A stretch of DNA of 64,000 nucleotides from Okibacterium fritillariae (lineage in GTDB: Bacteria > Actinomycetota > Actinomycetes > Actinomycetales > Microbacteriaceae), in the NCBI RefSeq assembly GCF_900167575.1, contig NZ_FUZP01000002.1, positions 434,001-498,000 on the forward strand. The letters are read 5' to 3'. Positions 23,599 to 31,282 of the stretch are shown one piece after another. Numbering within the stretch: position 1 is the stretch's first letter; each line of letters opens with the position of its first letter. A program made the position numbers and the translations under genes. The notes beneath the pieces were generated by a model. That model was not told the DNA's origin. It worked only from the letters and a program-made list of their open reading frames with translations, and made no database searches.

Positions 23599-25100
23599 TC
23601 TTGGACGGCTAGTTCGCCGAGGTCGAGACGCGTCGAGGTCGAGTCGGTCGGGAACCCGGTGACCCCCTGGCGCACGGCGGTGAGCGTCACGGCGTTGTAG
23701 AGCCAGTCGGCGCCGGCTTGCTCGCTGACGATGCGCGCCGCCTCCTTCAGCTTGGCGGCCGCGGTCTCGGGGTCGGCCGCGGCGACCGACTCCTGGTAGA
23801 GGCGCTGCACGTCGGCGTTGTCGAAGCCGAAGTAGTAGTCGGGGTTGGCCCAGTTGCCGAAGTCACGCGATTCGGCGTGGTCGACGTAGCTCAGCTGGAA
23901 GTCCTTGTTGGTGTAGACGTCGTTCAGCCAGGTCGCGAACTCGACGCTCTTCACGTTCAGCGTGATGCCCACCTTCTCGAGCTCGGAGACGAGCAGCGTG
24001 GCCACGCTCGTGCCGTAGAAGGACGGGATGGTGAGGTCGAGCGTGAGGTTCGACTGGCCGGCCTCGGCGAGCAGCTCCTTGGCTTTGGTCGGGTCGTAGG
24101 GTGCGACATCCGTCAGGTCTTCGTAGCCCGGGTCGAGCTCGGGGATGGGCCCGCCTTGTTCGACGGCGGCGCCGCCCACGGCCTTGACGACGGCGGCGTG
24201 GTCGATGGCCATGCGGATGGCCTGGCGCACGCGCATATCGTTCAAGGGCGCGACCTTGTTATTGAACGCGAGCGTGTACTTGTCGGTGGTCTTGCCGCGC
24301 GCGATCTCGATGTCGGCGTTGCCGTCGAACTGCGTCGCGAGGTTGGCGTCGACGGCCGTCTGCACGTCGAGGTCGCCGGCCAGCATGGCGTTGATGCCCG
24401 CGTTGGCGTCGGTGATGTAGCGGAACACAACGCTCTTCACCCGGGCCTTCTCGCCCCAGTAGTCGTCGTTGCGCTCGAGCGTCAGGCTGTCGCCCTGTTT
24501 CCAGCTCTTGAGCGTGTAGGGGCCCGTGCCGACCGCGGTCGTGGACAGGTCGTTGGTGGCGGCCTCGTCGAGCACCAGGCCGGCGCGGCCCGCGAGGTTC
24601 CACAGCAGGTTCGAGTCGGGGGCCGAGAGCGCGAGCGTGACGGTGTCGTCGTCGGTGGCCGTGATCGAGGTCACGTTGGCCAGATCGGTGTGGCCCTGCA
24701 TCCCCTCGTCGTCTTTGACCTGCGAGATCGACCAGACGACATCGTCGGCCGTGACCTCGTCGCCGTTCTGGAACGTGACGCCGTCGTTGAGGTCGAACGT
24801 GTAGGTGAGGCCGTCGTCAGAGACCTCGTGCGACTTCGCGATGGTGTCGACGATCTCGCCCGCAGCCGTGCGCGACACGAGCCCCTCGTAGACGTTGTCG
24901 ATGAGCACCTGGTCGAGCGCGATGCCGTCGGTGGTGCGGATGTCGAGATCGGTCGGCTCGAGCACCAGGCCCACGTTGACCGTGGCGTCGGCGTCGGGGC
25001 TGCCCGACTCGGACGAGCCTCCGCCCGGCGTGCAGGCGGTGAGGACGAGGGCTGCGGCGGCGACGGTGCCGGCGGCGGCGAGGATTCGGGGGGAACGCAT
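23595..25100 (-). CDS. ABC importer substrate-binding lipoprotein (SBP family 5)
   Basis: 501 residues. The signal peptide ends in the lipobox LTAC (Cys23), followed by a Gly/Ser/Asp linker. The mature protein is a family-5 (oligopeptide/nickel/glutathione-type) binding protein, with YTFDLNDGVTFQNGDEVTADDV and DMRVRQAIRMAIDHAAVVKA as classic landmarks. The ligand is most likely a di- or oligopeptide or peptide-like compound; no specificity motif is evident. AAAGG-type ribosome site GAAAGGATCGAC before ATG 25100. First gene of the five-gene operon, with a 317-bp untranslated upstream region. Confidence 0.93.
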   Translation of the reverse strand: MRSPRILAAAGTVAAAALVLTACTPGGGSSESGSPDADATVNVGLVLEPTDLDIRTTDGIALDQVLIDNVYEGLVSRTAAGEIVDTIAKSHEVSDDGLTYTFDLNDGVTFQNGDEVTADDVVWSISQVKDDEGMQGHTDLANVTSITATDDDTVTLALSAPDSNLLWNLAGRAGLVLDEAATNDLSTTAVGTGPYTLKSWKQGDSLTLERNDDYWGEKARVKSVVFRYITDANAGINAMLAGDLDVQTAVDANLATQFDGNADIEIARGKTTDKYTLAFNNKVAPLNDMRVRQAIRMAIDHAAVVKAVGGAAVEQGGPIPELDPGYEDLTDVAPYDPTKAKELLAEAGQSNLTLDLTIPSFYGTSVATLLVSELEKVGITLNVKSVEFATWLNDVYTNKDFQLSYVDHAESRDFGNWANPDYYFGFDNADVQRLYQESVAAADPETAAAKLKEAARIVSEQAGADWLYNAVTLTAVRQGVTGFPTDSTSTRLDLGELAVQE

Positions 25101-25417
25101 GTCGATCCTTTCGGGATGCTTCTGCAGTGCAAGTGTCGGTCATCCCGCCCGCCCGGCCGGGGCCCTCACGGGGTGGCGGTAGAGAGGCGGAGATGAGAGG
25201 TGCTGTCCTGGCCGACGGGGCCCGACCGGTGGTGCGGGTGCGTGGCTTTCGGACTCGAGGTGGCTGGCGGCTGCGGCTGGTGCTGCAGGGGCCTGATGCT
25301 GTCGATGGTGCGGATGGGCGCGCTGCCCGGGAGAGCGGCGGCGTTGCCGGTTTCAGCGCGCTGCGGGGAGGGTGAACCTTGCCCGGGCACGTGATCGCCG
25401 GCGCGAAATGCGCGGCG
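25101..25417 (-). other. 317-bp leader/promoter region of the peptide ABC operon
   Basis: No convincing gene lies here on either strand; the open frames are GC-rich shadows. On the minus strand it holds two copies of CCCGGGCA about 58 bp apart and, between them, TGAAACCGGCAAC (25355 to 25343), which resembles the conserved core of SAM-I riboswitches. The rest of a SAM riboswitch is not recognisable. The stretch near 25165-25190 is a run of GC-rich inverted sequence. Confidence 0.4.
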
Positions 25418-26383
25418 TCAAGAGAGCGTACCGGATGCCGGGACCTGAGCCGGAATCGGCGCGGACTCGTCCACGAAATCGCGGATGGCTTCGGCGAGTC
25501 GCACGTGAGCGAACTCCTGCACGTTGTGCCCCGCCTCGATCCGTACCGAACGTGAACCGGGAACGCGGTCGAGGAATTCCCGCTCGGTCGCGTCATCGAG
25601 GAAACCGTGCGAGGCGCGCACGAGCAGCACGGGGATGTCGAGCCGCTCGAACGACGCCCACACGCTCGCCAGCTCGAAGGTGAGGGGCACGCGGTCGCCC
25701 AGGTTGGCGAGGTGGTGCTTGAAGATGATGGTGCCGTCGGGCTGCTCGCGCGTGTTCAGCCACACGCCGCGCTCGAGGGCCCGGCGGTCGGTGCCGATGC
25801 CGAACGCGATCGCGCGGTCGACGATCTCGTCGCGCGAGCGGAACGGCTCGGGCGCCTGCAAGAAATCACGCACCGACTGGGCACCCTGCTCGTGCAGCCC
25901 CGGCGTGATGTCGACGATCACGAGAGCGTCGACGGATGCCCGATCCTCGGCCGCGATGACCGCCGCGGTCAGGCCGCCGAGCGATTGGCCGACGAGCACC
26001 TGGGGGCCCGGGCCATCCGTGACCCGTTCGATGAGCGGGCGCAGCGACCGAGCGTTGGTGGCGGGGGAGTAGTCGGCGTCGTCGCGCCACGCCGAATCGC
26101 CGTGACCCGGCAGGTCGACCGCAACGGCGTTCTGCCCGAGCGCCTGCACGGTGGCATCCCACGTGTGGGCGTTGAGGCCCGCGCCGTGCAGGAACGTGAC
26201 CTCGGGGCCGCCGTCGCCCCACTGCAGATAGGAGATGGCACGGCCATCCGGGTCGATCACGCTGTCGCGCCGCCCGGGCAACGGCACATGCTCGGGGGTG
26301 TTGCGGATGCCGCGGTGCTCGAGTTCGCCGGCGAGGAACCGGAATTCGTCCGGGCCGTCGACGTCGCTGTGATCGAGAGTCAT
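25418..26383 (-). CDS. alpha/beta hydrolase
   Basis: 321 residues from ATG 26383 (an ATG six codons upstream at 26401 is possible). Alpha/beta-hydrolase fold: oxyanion-hole HGAGLNAHTWD (about 86-96), VAVDLPGHGDSAW, nucleophile elbow VGQSLGGLTAA (about 148), acid strand in LLVRASHGFLDD, and catalytic His in IEAGHNVQEFAH. The size and lid fit esterases or meta-cleavage hydrolases, substrate unknown. GAGACT at minus 26395-26390 is 6 nt before the ATG, consistent with a leaderless start. Divergent from the phosphatase gene. Confidence 0.82.
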   Translation of the reverse strand: MTLDHSDVDGPDEFRFLAGELEHRGIRNTPEHVPLPGRRDSVIDPDGRAISYLQWGDGGPEVTFLHGAGLNAHTWDATVQALGQNAVAVDLPGHGDSAWRDDADYSPATNARSLRPLIERVTDGPGPQVLVGQSLGGLTAAVIAAEDRASVDALVIVDITPGLHEQGAQSVRDFLQAPEPFRSRDEIVDRAIAFGIGTDRRALERGVWLNTREQPDGTIIFKHHLANLGDRVPLTFELASVWASFERLDIPVLLVRASHGFLDDATEREFLDRVPGSRSVRIEAGHNVQEFAHVRLAEAIRDFVDESAPIPAQVPASGTLS

Positions 26384-26480
26384 GCCTCTAGTCTCTGACA
26401 TCGGGGGCGGGCGCACGAGTCGGCGGGTCGGATCGTGACCTCTCGTGACATCTCCAGACGCGCGGGGAGAAGATAGGGGT

Positions 26481-27236
26481 ATGAGCACCCCGCGCCGCTA
26501 CCCCCTGCCCGGCACCTACAACTTCCGCGAGGTGGGTGGCTATCACGCGGGGTCGTCGACCACGAAGTGGGGCAAGCTCTACCGGTCGGATGCCCTGAAC
26601 CGCCTGACCGACGAGGCGCGCGACGATCTGCGGCAGCGCGACATCCGCACCGTCATCGACCTGCGCGACGACGAGGAGCGGCGGCACAACCCCAGCCTGC
26701 TCGAGGGGCTGCCCGTGCGCGTCGTCGAATCGCCCATCTTCAGCGGGTCGGCGTCGTCGTTCCTGGCCTCCGACATCACGCTCGCGCGGCTCTATGAGAC
26801 CGTCGTGACCGAGAATGCGGATGCCATCGTGCGCGCCATCCGCGTGATCGCGTCGTCGGGCGACGGCGACGGCGACGGCGACGGTGCCGTTCTCGTGCAC
26901 TGCACCGCGGGCAAGGACCGCACCGGGCTCGTCGTGGCGTTCGCGCTGCTGGCGGTCGGTGTCGACCGCCAGCAGGTCGTCGCCGATTACGCCATGACCC
27001 AGCAGAATTTGCCCGACTCGCTCATGGCGCCCATCATCGCGCGGTTGAAGGCGATGCACGTGCCCGACTCGACCACGATCGACGAGCTCGTGTCGGGGTC
27101 GCCCGCGCATGTGCTCGAGGAGACCATCGACCTCGTGGTGCGCCAGCACGGCAGCGTGCGCGCGTTCCTGACCGACAACGGGATGACCGAGGGTGAGCTG
27201 GATGACCTCGCCCACGTCCTGCTCGAGCGCGCCTGA
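26481..27236 (+). CDS. tyrosine/dual-specificity protein phosphatase (PtpB-like)
   Basis: 251 residues. The active site is VHCTAGKDRTG (about 140-150): HC-x5-R with Cys nucleophile and the extra Lys/Asp typical of the atypical actinobacterial Y_phosphatase3 family (MptpB-like), which also hydrolyse phosphoinositides. GTYNFREVGGY and KLYRSDALNRLT are N-terminal family landmarks. Four GGCGAC units (26859-26882) encode a Gly-Asp run just before the catalytic loop, probably a length-variable loop. Divergent from the hydrolase. It ends 56 bases before an iron-regulated gene. Confidence 0.9.
   Translation: MSTPRRYPLPGTYNFREVGGYHAGSSTTKWGKLYRSDALNRLTDEARDDLRQRDIRTVIDLRDDEERRHNPSLLEGLPVRVVESPIFSGSASSFLASDITLARLYETVVTENADAIVRAIRVIASSGDGDGDGDGAVLVHCTAGKDRTGLVVAFALLAVGVDRQQVVADYAMTQQNLPDSLMAPIIARLKAMHVPDSTTIDELVSGSPAHVLEETIDLVVRQHGSVRAFLTDNGMTEGELDDLAHVLLERA
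26859..26882 (+). repeat. GGCGAC x4 microsatellite inside the phosphatase gene
   Basis: Four perfect hexanucleotide units add Gly-Asp pairs next to the catalytic strand. Unit changes stay in frame, so length variation would be tolerated. Confidence 0.85.
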
Positions 27237-27261
27237 ACGAACGCCCCGAGAAGTTCTCAAG

Positions 27262-27280
27262 ATAGGTAAGGCATGCCTAT
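27262..27280. promoter_or_regulatory. IdeR/DtxR iron box
   Basis: ATAGGTAAGGCATGCCTAT matches the actinobacterial iron-box consensus TTAGGTTAGGCTAACCTAA at most positions, with ATAGG/CCTAT half-sites. It overlaps the -10 (TATACT 27278-27283), so iron-loaded IdeR/DtxR would repress the gene at 27293. Confidence 0.85.
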
Positions 27281-27283
27281 ACT
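27278..27283 (+). promoter_or_regulatory. -10 box TATACT of the iron-regulated SIP gene
   Basis: TATACT ends 9 nt before ATG 27293, giving a leader of two or three bases at most. Confidence 0.6.
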
Positions 27284-27292
27284 GAGAGCGTT

Positions 27293-27775
27293 ATGACGAA
27301 CGATTCCGTCCTCCCCGAGCACGCCGACAACGGCTCTTTCGCGCACCTCGGTCACGGGGCCCACGGCGGCCGTCACCGCACGCGCGTGCAGTATCTGCTC
27401 GCGGGGGACGAGACGGTTCTCGCCGAGATGCAGGCGCTCGCCGCCACGTTGCCGCTGTGCGCAACGGGCCGCATCTTCGTCGAGGTCGCCTCAGAGGCCG
27501 ATGTCTTCGAGCTGTCGGCGCCGCCGCGCATGACGGTCACCTGGTTGGCGCGCTCGTCGCGCCGCGGGTCGGCCGGTTCGGGCCGTGCCTGCGCCCGAGG
27601 CGAGGCTGTGTCACGCGCCGCGCGCGCCTGGGCGAGCGAGATGCTGTGCGACGATCCCGAGTCGGCGCACATCTGGCTGGGCGGGGACGAGCGCGGGGTG
27701 GCCGAGACGTATCGGCACCTGACCGTGGGGCTCGACATCCTGCCTGATCACATTCACGGCGCAGCGCGGGCCTAA
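27293..27775 (+). CDS. stand-alone siderophore-interacting (SIP) C-terminal domain protein
   Basis: 160 residues. YLLAGDETVLAEMQALAATLP (split by the domain's first helix) and GRIFVEVASEADVFEL, TVTWLAR match the NAD(P)H-binding SIP domain of ferric-siderophore reductases. The N-terminal FAD-binding domain, present in the complete homologue at 28984-30012, is absent. The opening 28 residues are His/Gly-rich (HLGHGAHGGRHRTR). It is directly controlled by an iron box. It could be a domain that binds flavin reductase partners, a degenerate paralogue, or an accessory to siderophore reduction. Confidence 0.8.
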   Translation: MTNDSVLPEHADNGSFAHLGHGAHGGRHRTRVQYLLAGDETVLAEMQALAATLPLCATGRIFVEVASEADVFELSAPPRMTVTWLARSSRRGSAGSGRACARGEAVSRAARAWASEMLCDDPESAHIWLGGDERGVAETYRHLTVGLDILPDHIHGAARA

Positions 27776-27787
27776 GACCCGGTTGGC

Positions 27788-27814
27788 CGGCGGCAGCCGA
27801 TTGCTCAGCCGCCG
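27788..27814. terminator. weak hairpin between convergent SIP-domain and LLM genes
   Basis: CGGCGGC pairs with GCCGCCG across a 13-nt loop. A second small stem GCCGAC/GTCGGC follows directly. No T-tract. Confidence 0.4.
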
Positions 27815-27835
27815 CCGACGTCAGTGTCGGCGCGT

Positions 27836-28882
27836 CTAGCCGCGCGGGCTCGCACCGAGCTCCTTGTCGACCTGCGGCAGAACCTCGGTCGCGAAGAGCT
27901 CGATCGAGCGCATCATGAGCGGCTGCGGCACGCCCGACCAGTCCATCTGCAGGGCGTGGCGGTCGTAGTCGAGGTGCTGGTGCAGCGCGATCATGCGGTC
28001 GGCGACCTCGTTGGGGCTGCCGGCGAAGATGGCGCCGCGGGGTGCGGCCTGCGCGTCGAACGAGGCGCGGTCGGGGGTCGCGAAGCCGCGTTCGGCCGAG
28101 ATGCGCGCCATGCTGTCGATCCAGTAGGGGAAGAACGTGTCGCGCGCCTCTTGGCTCGTGGGGGCGATGAAGCCGGGGCCCGAGATGGCCACCTTGAGGG
28201 CGTTGGCATCGTGGCCGGCCTCGGTCGCGGCGCGGCGGTAGAGGTCCACGAGCGGTGCGAAGCGCTCGGGGTAGCCGCCGATGACGGCGTAGTTGATGGG
28301 CAGGCCGAGAACGCCGGCGCGGATGCTGGACTCCGGGTTTCCGCCCGTCGCCACCCAGATGTCGAGGTCGTGTCCGTCGGGGCGGGGCAGGATCTGAGCA
28401 TCCGTCAGCCCGGCGCGGAACTTGCCGCGCCACGTGACGCGTTCCTGGGCGCTGATGCGCAGCAGGAGGTCGAGCTTTTCTTCGTAGAGGGCGTCATAGT
28501 CCTCGAGGTTCTGACCGAAGAGGGGGAACGATTCGATGAACGACCCTCGGCCTGCGGTGAGCTCGGCGCGGCCGTTCGACAGCAGGTCGATGGTGCTGAA
28601 CTGCTGGTAGACGCGCACGGGGTCCTCGGTCGAGAGCACCGTGACGGCGCTGCCTAAGCGGATCTTCGACGTAACGGTCGCGGCGGCCGCGAGCACGGTC
28701 GCGGGGGAGGAGATGGCGTAATCGGGGCGGTGGTGCTCGCCGATGCCGAACCAGTGCAGGCCGAGTTCGTCGGCGAGCTTGATGCGCTCGATCGTGTTCG
28801 CGAGCTGTTGACGGGGTGAGATCTGCTCGCCCGTGACGGGATCGCGGTGGATGTCACCAAAACTGTAGACGCCTAATTCCAT
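27836..28882 (-). CDS. LLM-class flavin-dependent oxidoreductase (luciferase-like)
   Basis: 348 residues. MELGVYSFGDIHRDPVTGE and LHWFGIGEHHRPDYAISSPATVLAA form the N-terminal TIM-barrel strands. GSAVTVLSTEDPVRVYQQFSTIDLLSNGRAELTAGRG (read in parts) carries the FMN-binding signature of bacterial luciferase-like monooxygenases. IWVATGGNPESS binds phosphate. It uses FMNH2 and O2 or F420; the substrate is unknown. ATG 28882 is chosen because earlier codons are not family-like. It is divergent from the iron-controlled siderophore reductase, with the iron box 75 bp upstream, so it may share the iron response. Confidence 0.87.
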   Translation of the reverse strand: MELGVYSFGDIHRDPVTGEQISPRQQLANTIERIKLADELGLHWFGIGEHHRPDYAISSPATVLAAAATVTSKIRLGSAVTVLSTEDPVRVYQQFSTIDLLSNGRAELTAGRGSFIESFPLFGQNLEDYDALYEEKLDLLLRISAQERVTWRGKFRAGLTDAQILPRPDGHDLDIWVATGGNPESSIRAGVLGLPINYAVIGGYPERFAPLVDLYRRAATEAGHDANALKVAISGPGFIAPTSQEARDTFFPYWIDSMARISAERGFATPDRASFDAQAAPRGAIFAGSPNEVADRMIALHQHLDYDRHALQMDWSGVPQPLMMRSIELFATEVLPQVDKELGASPRG

Positions 28883-28956
28883 ACTTATGAATACAACCAG
28901 AGGTTGGAGAATATTCCGGCATTCTCTCGGGGATTCGCCTGACCACGTTGCGGGCT

Positions 28957-28975
28957 TTAGGTAAGGCAAGCCATA
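28957..28975. promoter_or_regulatory. IdeR/DtxR iron box
   Basis: TTAGGTAAGGCAAGCCATA fits the iron-box consensus, best in the left half. It overlaps the -10 (CATACT 28972-28977) of the siderophore reductase gene and sits between it and the divergent LLM gene. Confidence 0.85.
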
Positions 28976-28977
28976 CT
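28972..28977 (+). promoter_or_regulatory. -10 box CATACT, leaderless siderophore reductase gene
   Basis: Six nt separate CATACT from GTG 28984. Confidence 0.55.
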
Positions 28978-28983
28978 TAGGTA

Positions 28984-30012
28984 GTGCTTACTACGACGGA
29001 TGCCCCGACCGCCGCCCCTGCTCCCGAGCCCGTGCTGCCCTACCGCTGCTTCGCCGTCCGCGTGAAACGCGTCGATCGCCTCACGCCGCACTTCATCCGC
29101 GTGACGTTCCACGCCGACGACCTGCAATACTTTGGCACCGACTGCCTCGACCAGCGCATCAAGGTCGTGCTGCCCCTCGCCGAGACGGGCCTCGACACGT
29201 TCCCGCAGGGCGGTGACTGGTGGGATGCCTGGCGCGCGCTGCCCAACGAGCAGCGCAACCCGTTCCGCACCTACACCGTGCGTGCCGTGCGCCCCGCCGA
29301 GCGCGAGGTCGATGTGCTCTTCGTCTCGCACGGCGACTCCGGGCCGGCCTCCTCGTGGGTGGCGAACGTCGTGGCCGGCGACGAAGCCATCCTGGTCGGC
29401 CCCAACGCTCTGAGCCCCGACAGCGCGTCGGGCATCGCCTGGAACCCCGGTGCCAGCCGCCGCCTGCTGCTCGCGGGCGACGAGACGGCTGCCCCGGCCA
29501 TCCTCGCCATTCTCGAGTCCCTGCCGCAGGACGCGACGGGCAGTGTGTTCATCGAGGTGCCCGACGCGGCCGATGTGCTGCCCGTCGTGGCGCCCGAGGG
29601 TGTCGACGTGACGTGGTTGCCGCGTGCCGACGCCGCGAGCGCAACGACGCACGTCACACCCGCCGGCTACGGCGCCCGCCTCGTCGAGGCCGTCAACGCG
29701 TGGGTCGACAAATTCTGCCTCGACTGCGAACCCGTGGCCGACGCATCCGCTCTCGCCCGCGCCGTGGCCGACGACGAGGGCGAAACCGACAACGGCGTGC
29801 TATGGGATGTCCCGGCCGACTCTGCATCCGACGCCGCCGCGGGTGACCAGACCGCCGCCGACGCCCCGCGCCGCGACGACCTCTACGCCTGGCTCGCGGG
29901 CGAGGCCGGGGCCATCAAGACCTTGCGCCGCCACATCGTCACCACCAACGGCATCGATCGTCGCCAGGTGGCCTTCATGGGTTACTGGCGCATCGGCAAG
30001 AGCGAGATCTAG
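28984..30012 (+). CDS. siderophore-interacting protein, ferric-siderophore reductase
   Basis: 342 residues, start GTG. The N-terminal FAD-binding domain has FAVRVKRVDRLTPHFIRVTF and NPFRTYTVRAVRP (RxYT flavin site), with SHGDSGPASSWVANV closing it. The C-terminal SIP domain has LLLAGDETAAPAILAILESLP and VDVTWLPR. The end GAIKTLRRHIVTTNGIDRRQVAFMGYWRIG (in parts) is the ViuB/SIP C-terminus. It reduces Fe(III) in imported siderophore with NAD(P)H so iron is released. A low-complexity acidic insert lies near 255-290. Under an iron box and followed by siderophore binding-protein and permease genes. Confidence 0.92.
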   Translation: MLTTTDAPTAAPAPEPVLPYRCFAVRVKRVDRLTPHFIRVTFHADDLQYFGTDCLDQRIKVVLPLAETGLDTFPQGGDWWDAWRALPNEQRNPFRTYTVRAVRPAEREVDVLFVSHGDSGPASSWVANVVAGDEAILVGPNALSPDSASGIAWNPGASRRLLLAGDETAAPAILAILESLPQDATGSVFIEVPDAADVLPVVAPEGVDVTWLPRADAASATTHVTPAGYGARLVEAVNAWVDKFCLDCEPVADASALARAVADDEGETDNGVLWDVPADSASDAAAGDQTAADAPRRDDLYAWLAGEAGAIKTLRRHIVTTNGIDRRQVAFMGYWRIGKSEI

Positions 30013-30161
30013 CCCCAACCGGCTCGAACTCGGCCCACCCCGAAACACGGCCCACCCCGTCATTCCACCCGCTCCGGGCCAGAACCCCTGTTGCTCCGAC
30101 GCCCGTGGCACACCCTCGCCGTGCCTCGGCACCGTTCCACCCGCCCTCTCGAAAGGACCCC

Positions 30162-31196
30162 GTGACCACCTCACGCCGCCTCCGCCTCCCCGCCCTGGCC
30201 CTCGCCGCCCTGACCGCCACCGCGCTCCTCGCCGGTTGCTCGTCCGCGACCGAACCCGCGTCGACCGCGGGCGGTTCCGCCGACGGCGCCTTCCCCGTCA
30301 CGATCGACTCGACGCTCGGCGAGGCCGTCATCGACGCGAAGCCGAAGCGCATCGTGACCATCGGTCAGGGGTCGGCCGACACGGCCGTCGCACTCGGCAC
30401 CACGCCCGTCGCCGTCGAGGAGCAGGTGTGGGGCGGCGACGCCGACGCGCAGCAGCCCTGGGTGCGCGAGGCCATCGAGAAGCGCGGCGACGCGCTGCCG
30501 ACCACCTTCACGGTCACGCCCGAGATCGACATGGACGCCGTCGCCGAGGCCGAACCCGACCTCATCCTGGCGCCGCAGTCGGGCATCACGCAGGAGCAGT
30601 TCGACGTCCTCTCGCAGCTGGCGCCCACGGTCGCCTACCCGGGCGAGGCGTGGTCGACCGCCTGGGACGACCAGATCGAGATCGTGGGGGAGGCACTCGG
30701 CCAGAAGGACGACGCCGAGAAGCTCATCGACGACATCCGCTCGACTCTCGGAAAGGTCGGCGAGGAGCACCCCGAGTTCTCCGACCTGACGTTCGCATAC
30801 CTCTACACGGGCGAGCCGGGCACGCTCGGCGTCTTCCAGCCGAACGAGCCGCGCGCCGCCATCCTCGAGCTCATGGGCTTGAAGAGCGACCCGATCGTCG
30901 CCCAGCAGGAGGTCACGGCCGGCACCGCGTCGAGCGTGTTGGGACTCGAGAACGCCGACCTCTTCAACGACACCGACCTCATCTTCAGCTGGTTCTCCGA
31001 CGCCGAGGAGCAGGCCACGATCGAGGCGCAGCCGCTCTACGCGCAGATCCCCGCCGTCGAGCGCGGTTCGGATGTCGTCACCTACGACAAGCAGTTCGTC
31101 AACGCCGCGAGCATCATCACGCCTCTGTCGGTGCCGTGGGTGCTCGACGAGTACGTGGACCTCATCGCCGACGCCGCGACGCGCGTTCCCCGCTAG
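30162..31196 (+). CDS. iron-siderophore ABC substrate-binding lipoprotein 1
   Basis: 344 residues, start GTG 30162 after GAAAGGACCC. The signal peptide ends in lipobox LAGC (Cys26). The mature protein is FecB/FepB-type (cluster A, helical-backbone SBP): FPVTIDSTLGEAVIDAKPKR, then IVTIGQGSADTAVALGTTPVAVE, and DLILAPQSGITQEQFDVLSQLAPTV (read in parts). It captures ferric siderophore outside the membrane and delivers it to the FecCD permeases downstream. It is closely related to the next gene, a tandem duplicate. No separate iron box is seen, so it probably shares the transcript from 28984. Confidence 0.92.
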   Translation: MTTSRRLRLPALALAALTATALLAGCSSATEPASTAGGSADGAFPVTIDSTLGEAVIDAKPKRIVTIGQGSADTAVALGTTPVAVEEQVWGGDADAQQPWVREAIEKRGDALPTTFTVTPEIDMDAVAEAEPDLILAPQSGITQEQFDVLSQLAPTVAYPGEAWSTAWDDQIEIVGEALGQKDDAEKLIDDIRSTLGKVGEEHPEFSDLTFAYLYTGEPGTLGVFQPNEPRAAILELMGLKSDPIVAQQEVTAGTASSVLGLENADLFNDTDLIFSWFSDAEEQATIEAQPLYAQIPAVERGSDVVTYDKQFVNAASIITPLSVPWVLDEYVDLIADAATRVPR

Positions 31197-31282
31197 GCCG
31201 CATTCAGTCCCGCTGGGCCCCGCTCATCCCCGCCGCTCGCCGCGCGAGCACCCCGCACCATCCACGTTCAGGAGAACCCCCC

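Noticed and set aside
27293-30012. Iron island as a recently transferred element
   Set aside because: No integrase, transposase, tRNA junction or flanking repeat is present, and base composition looks like the neighbours.
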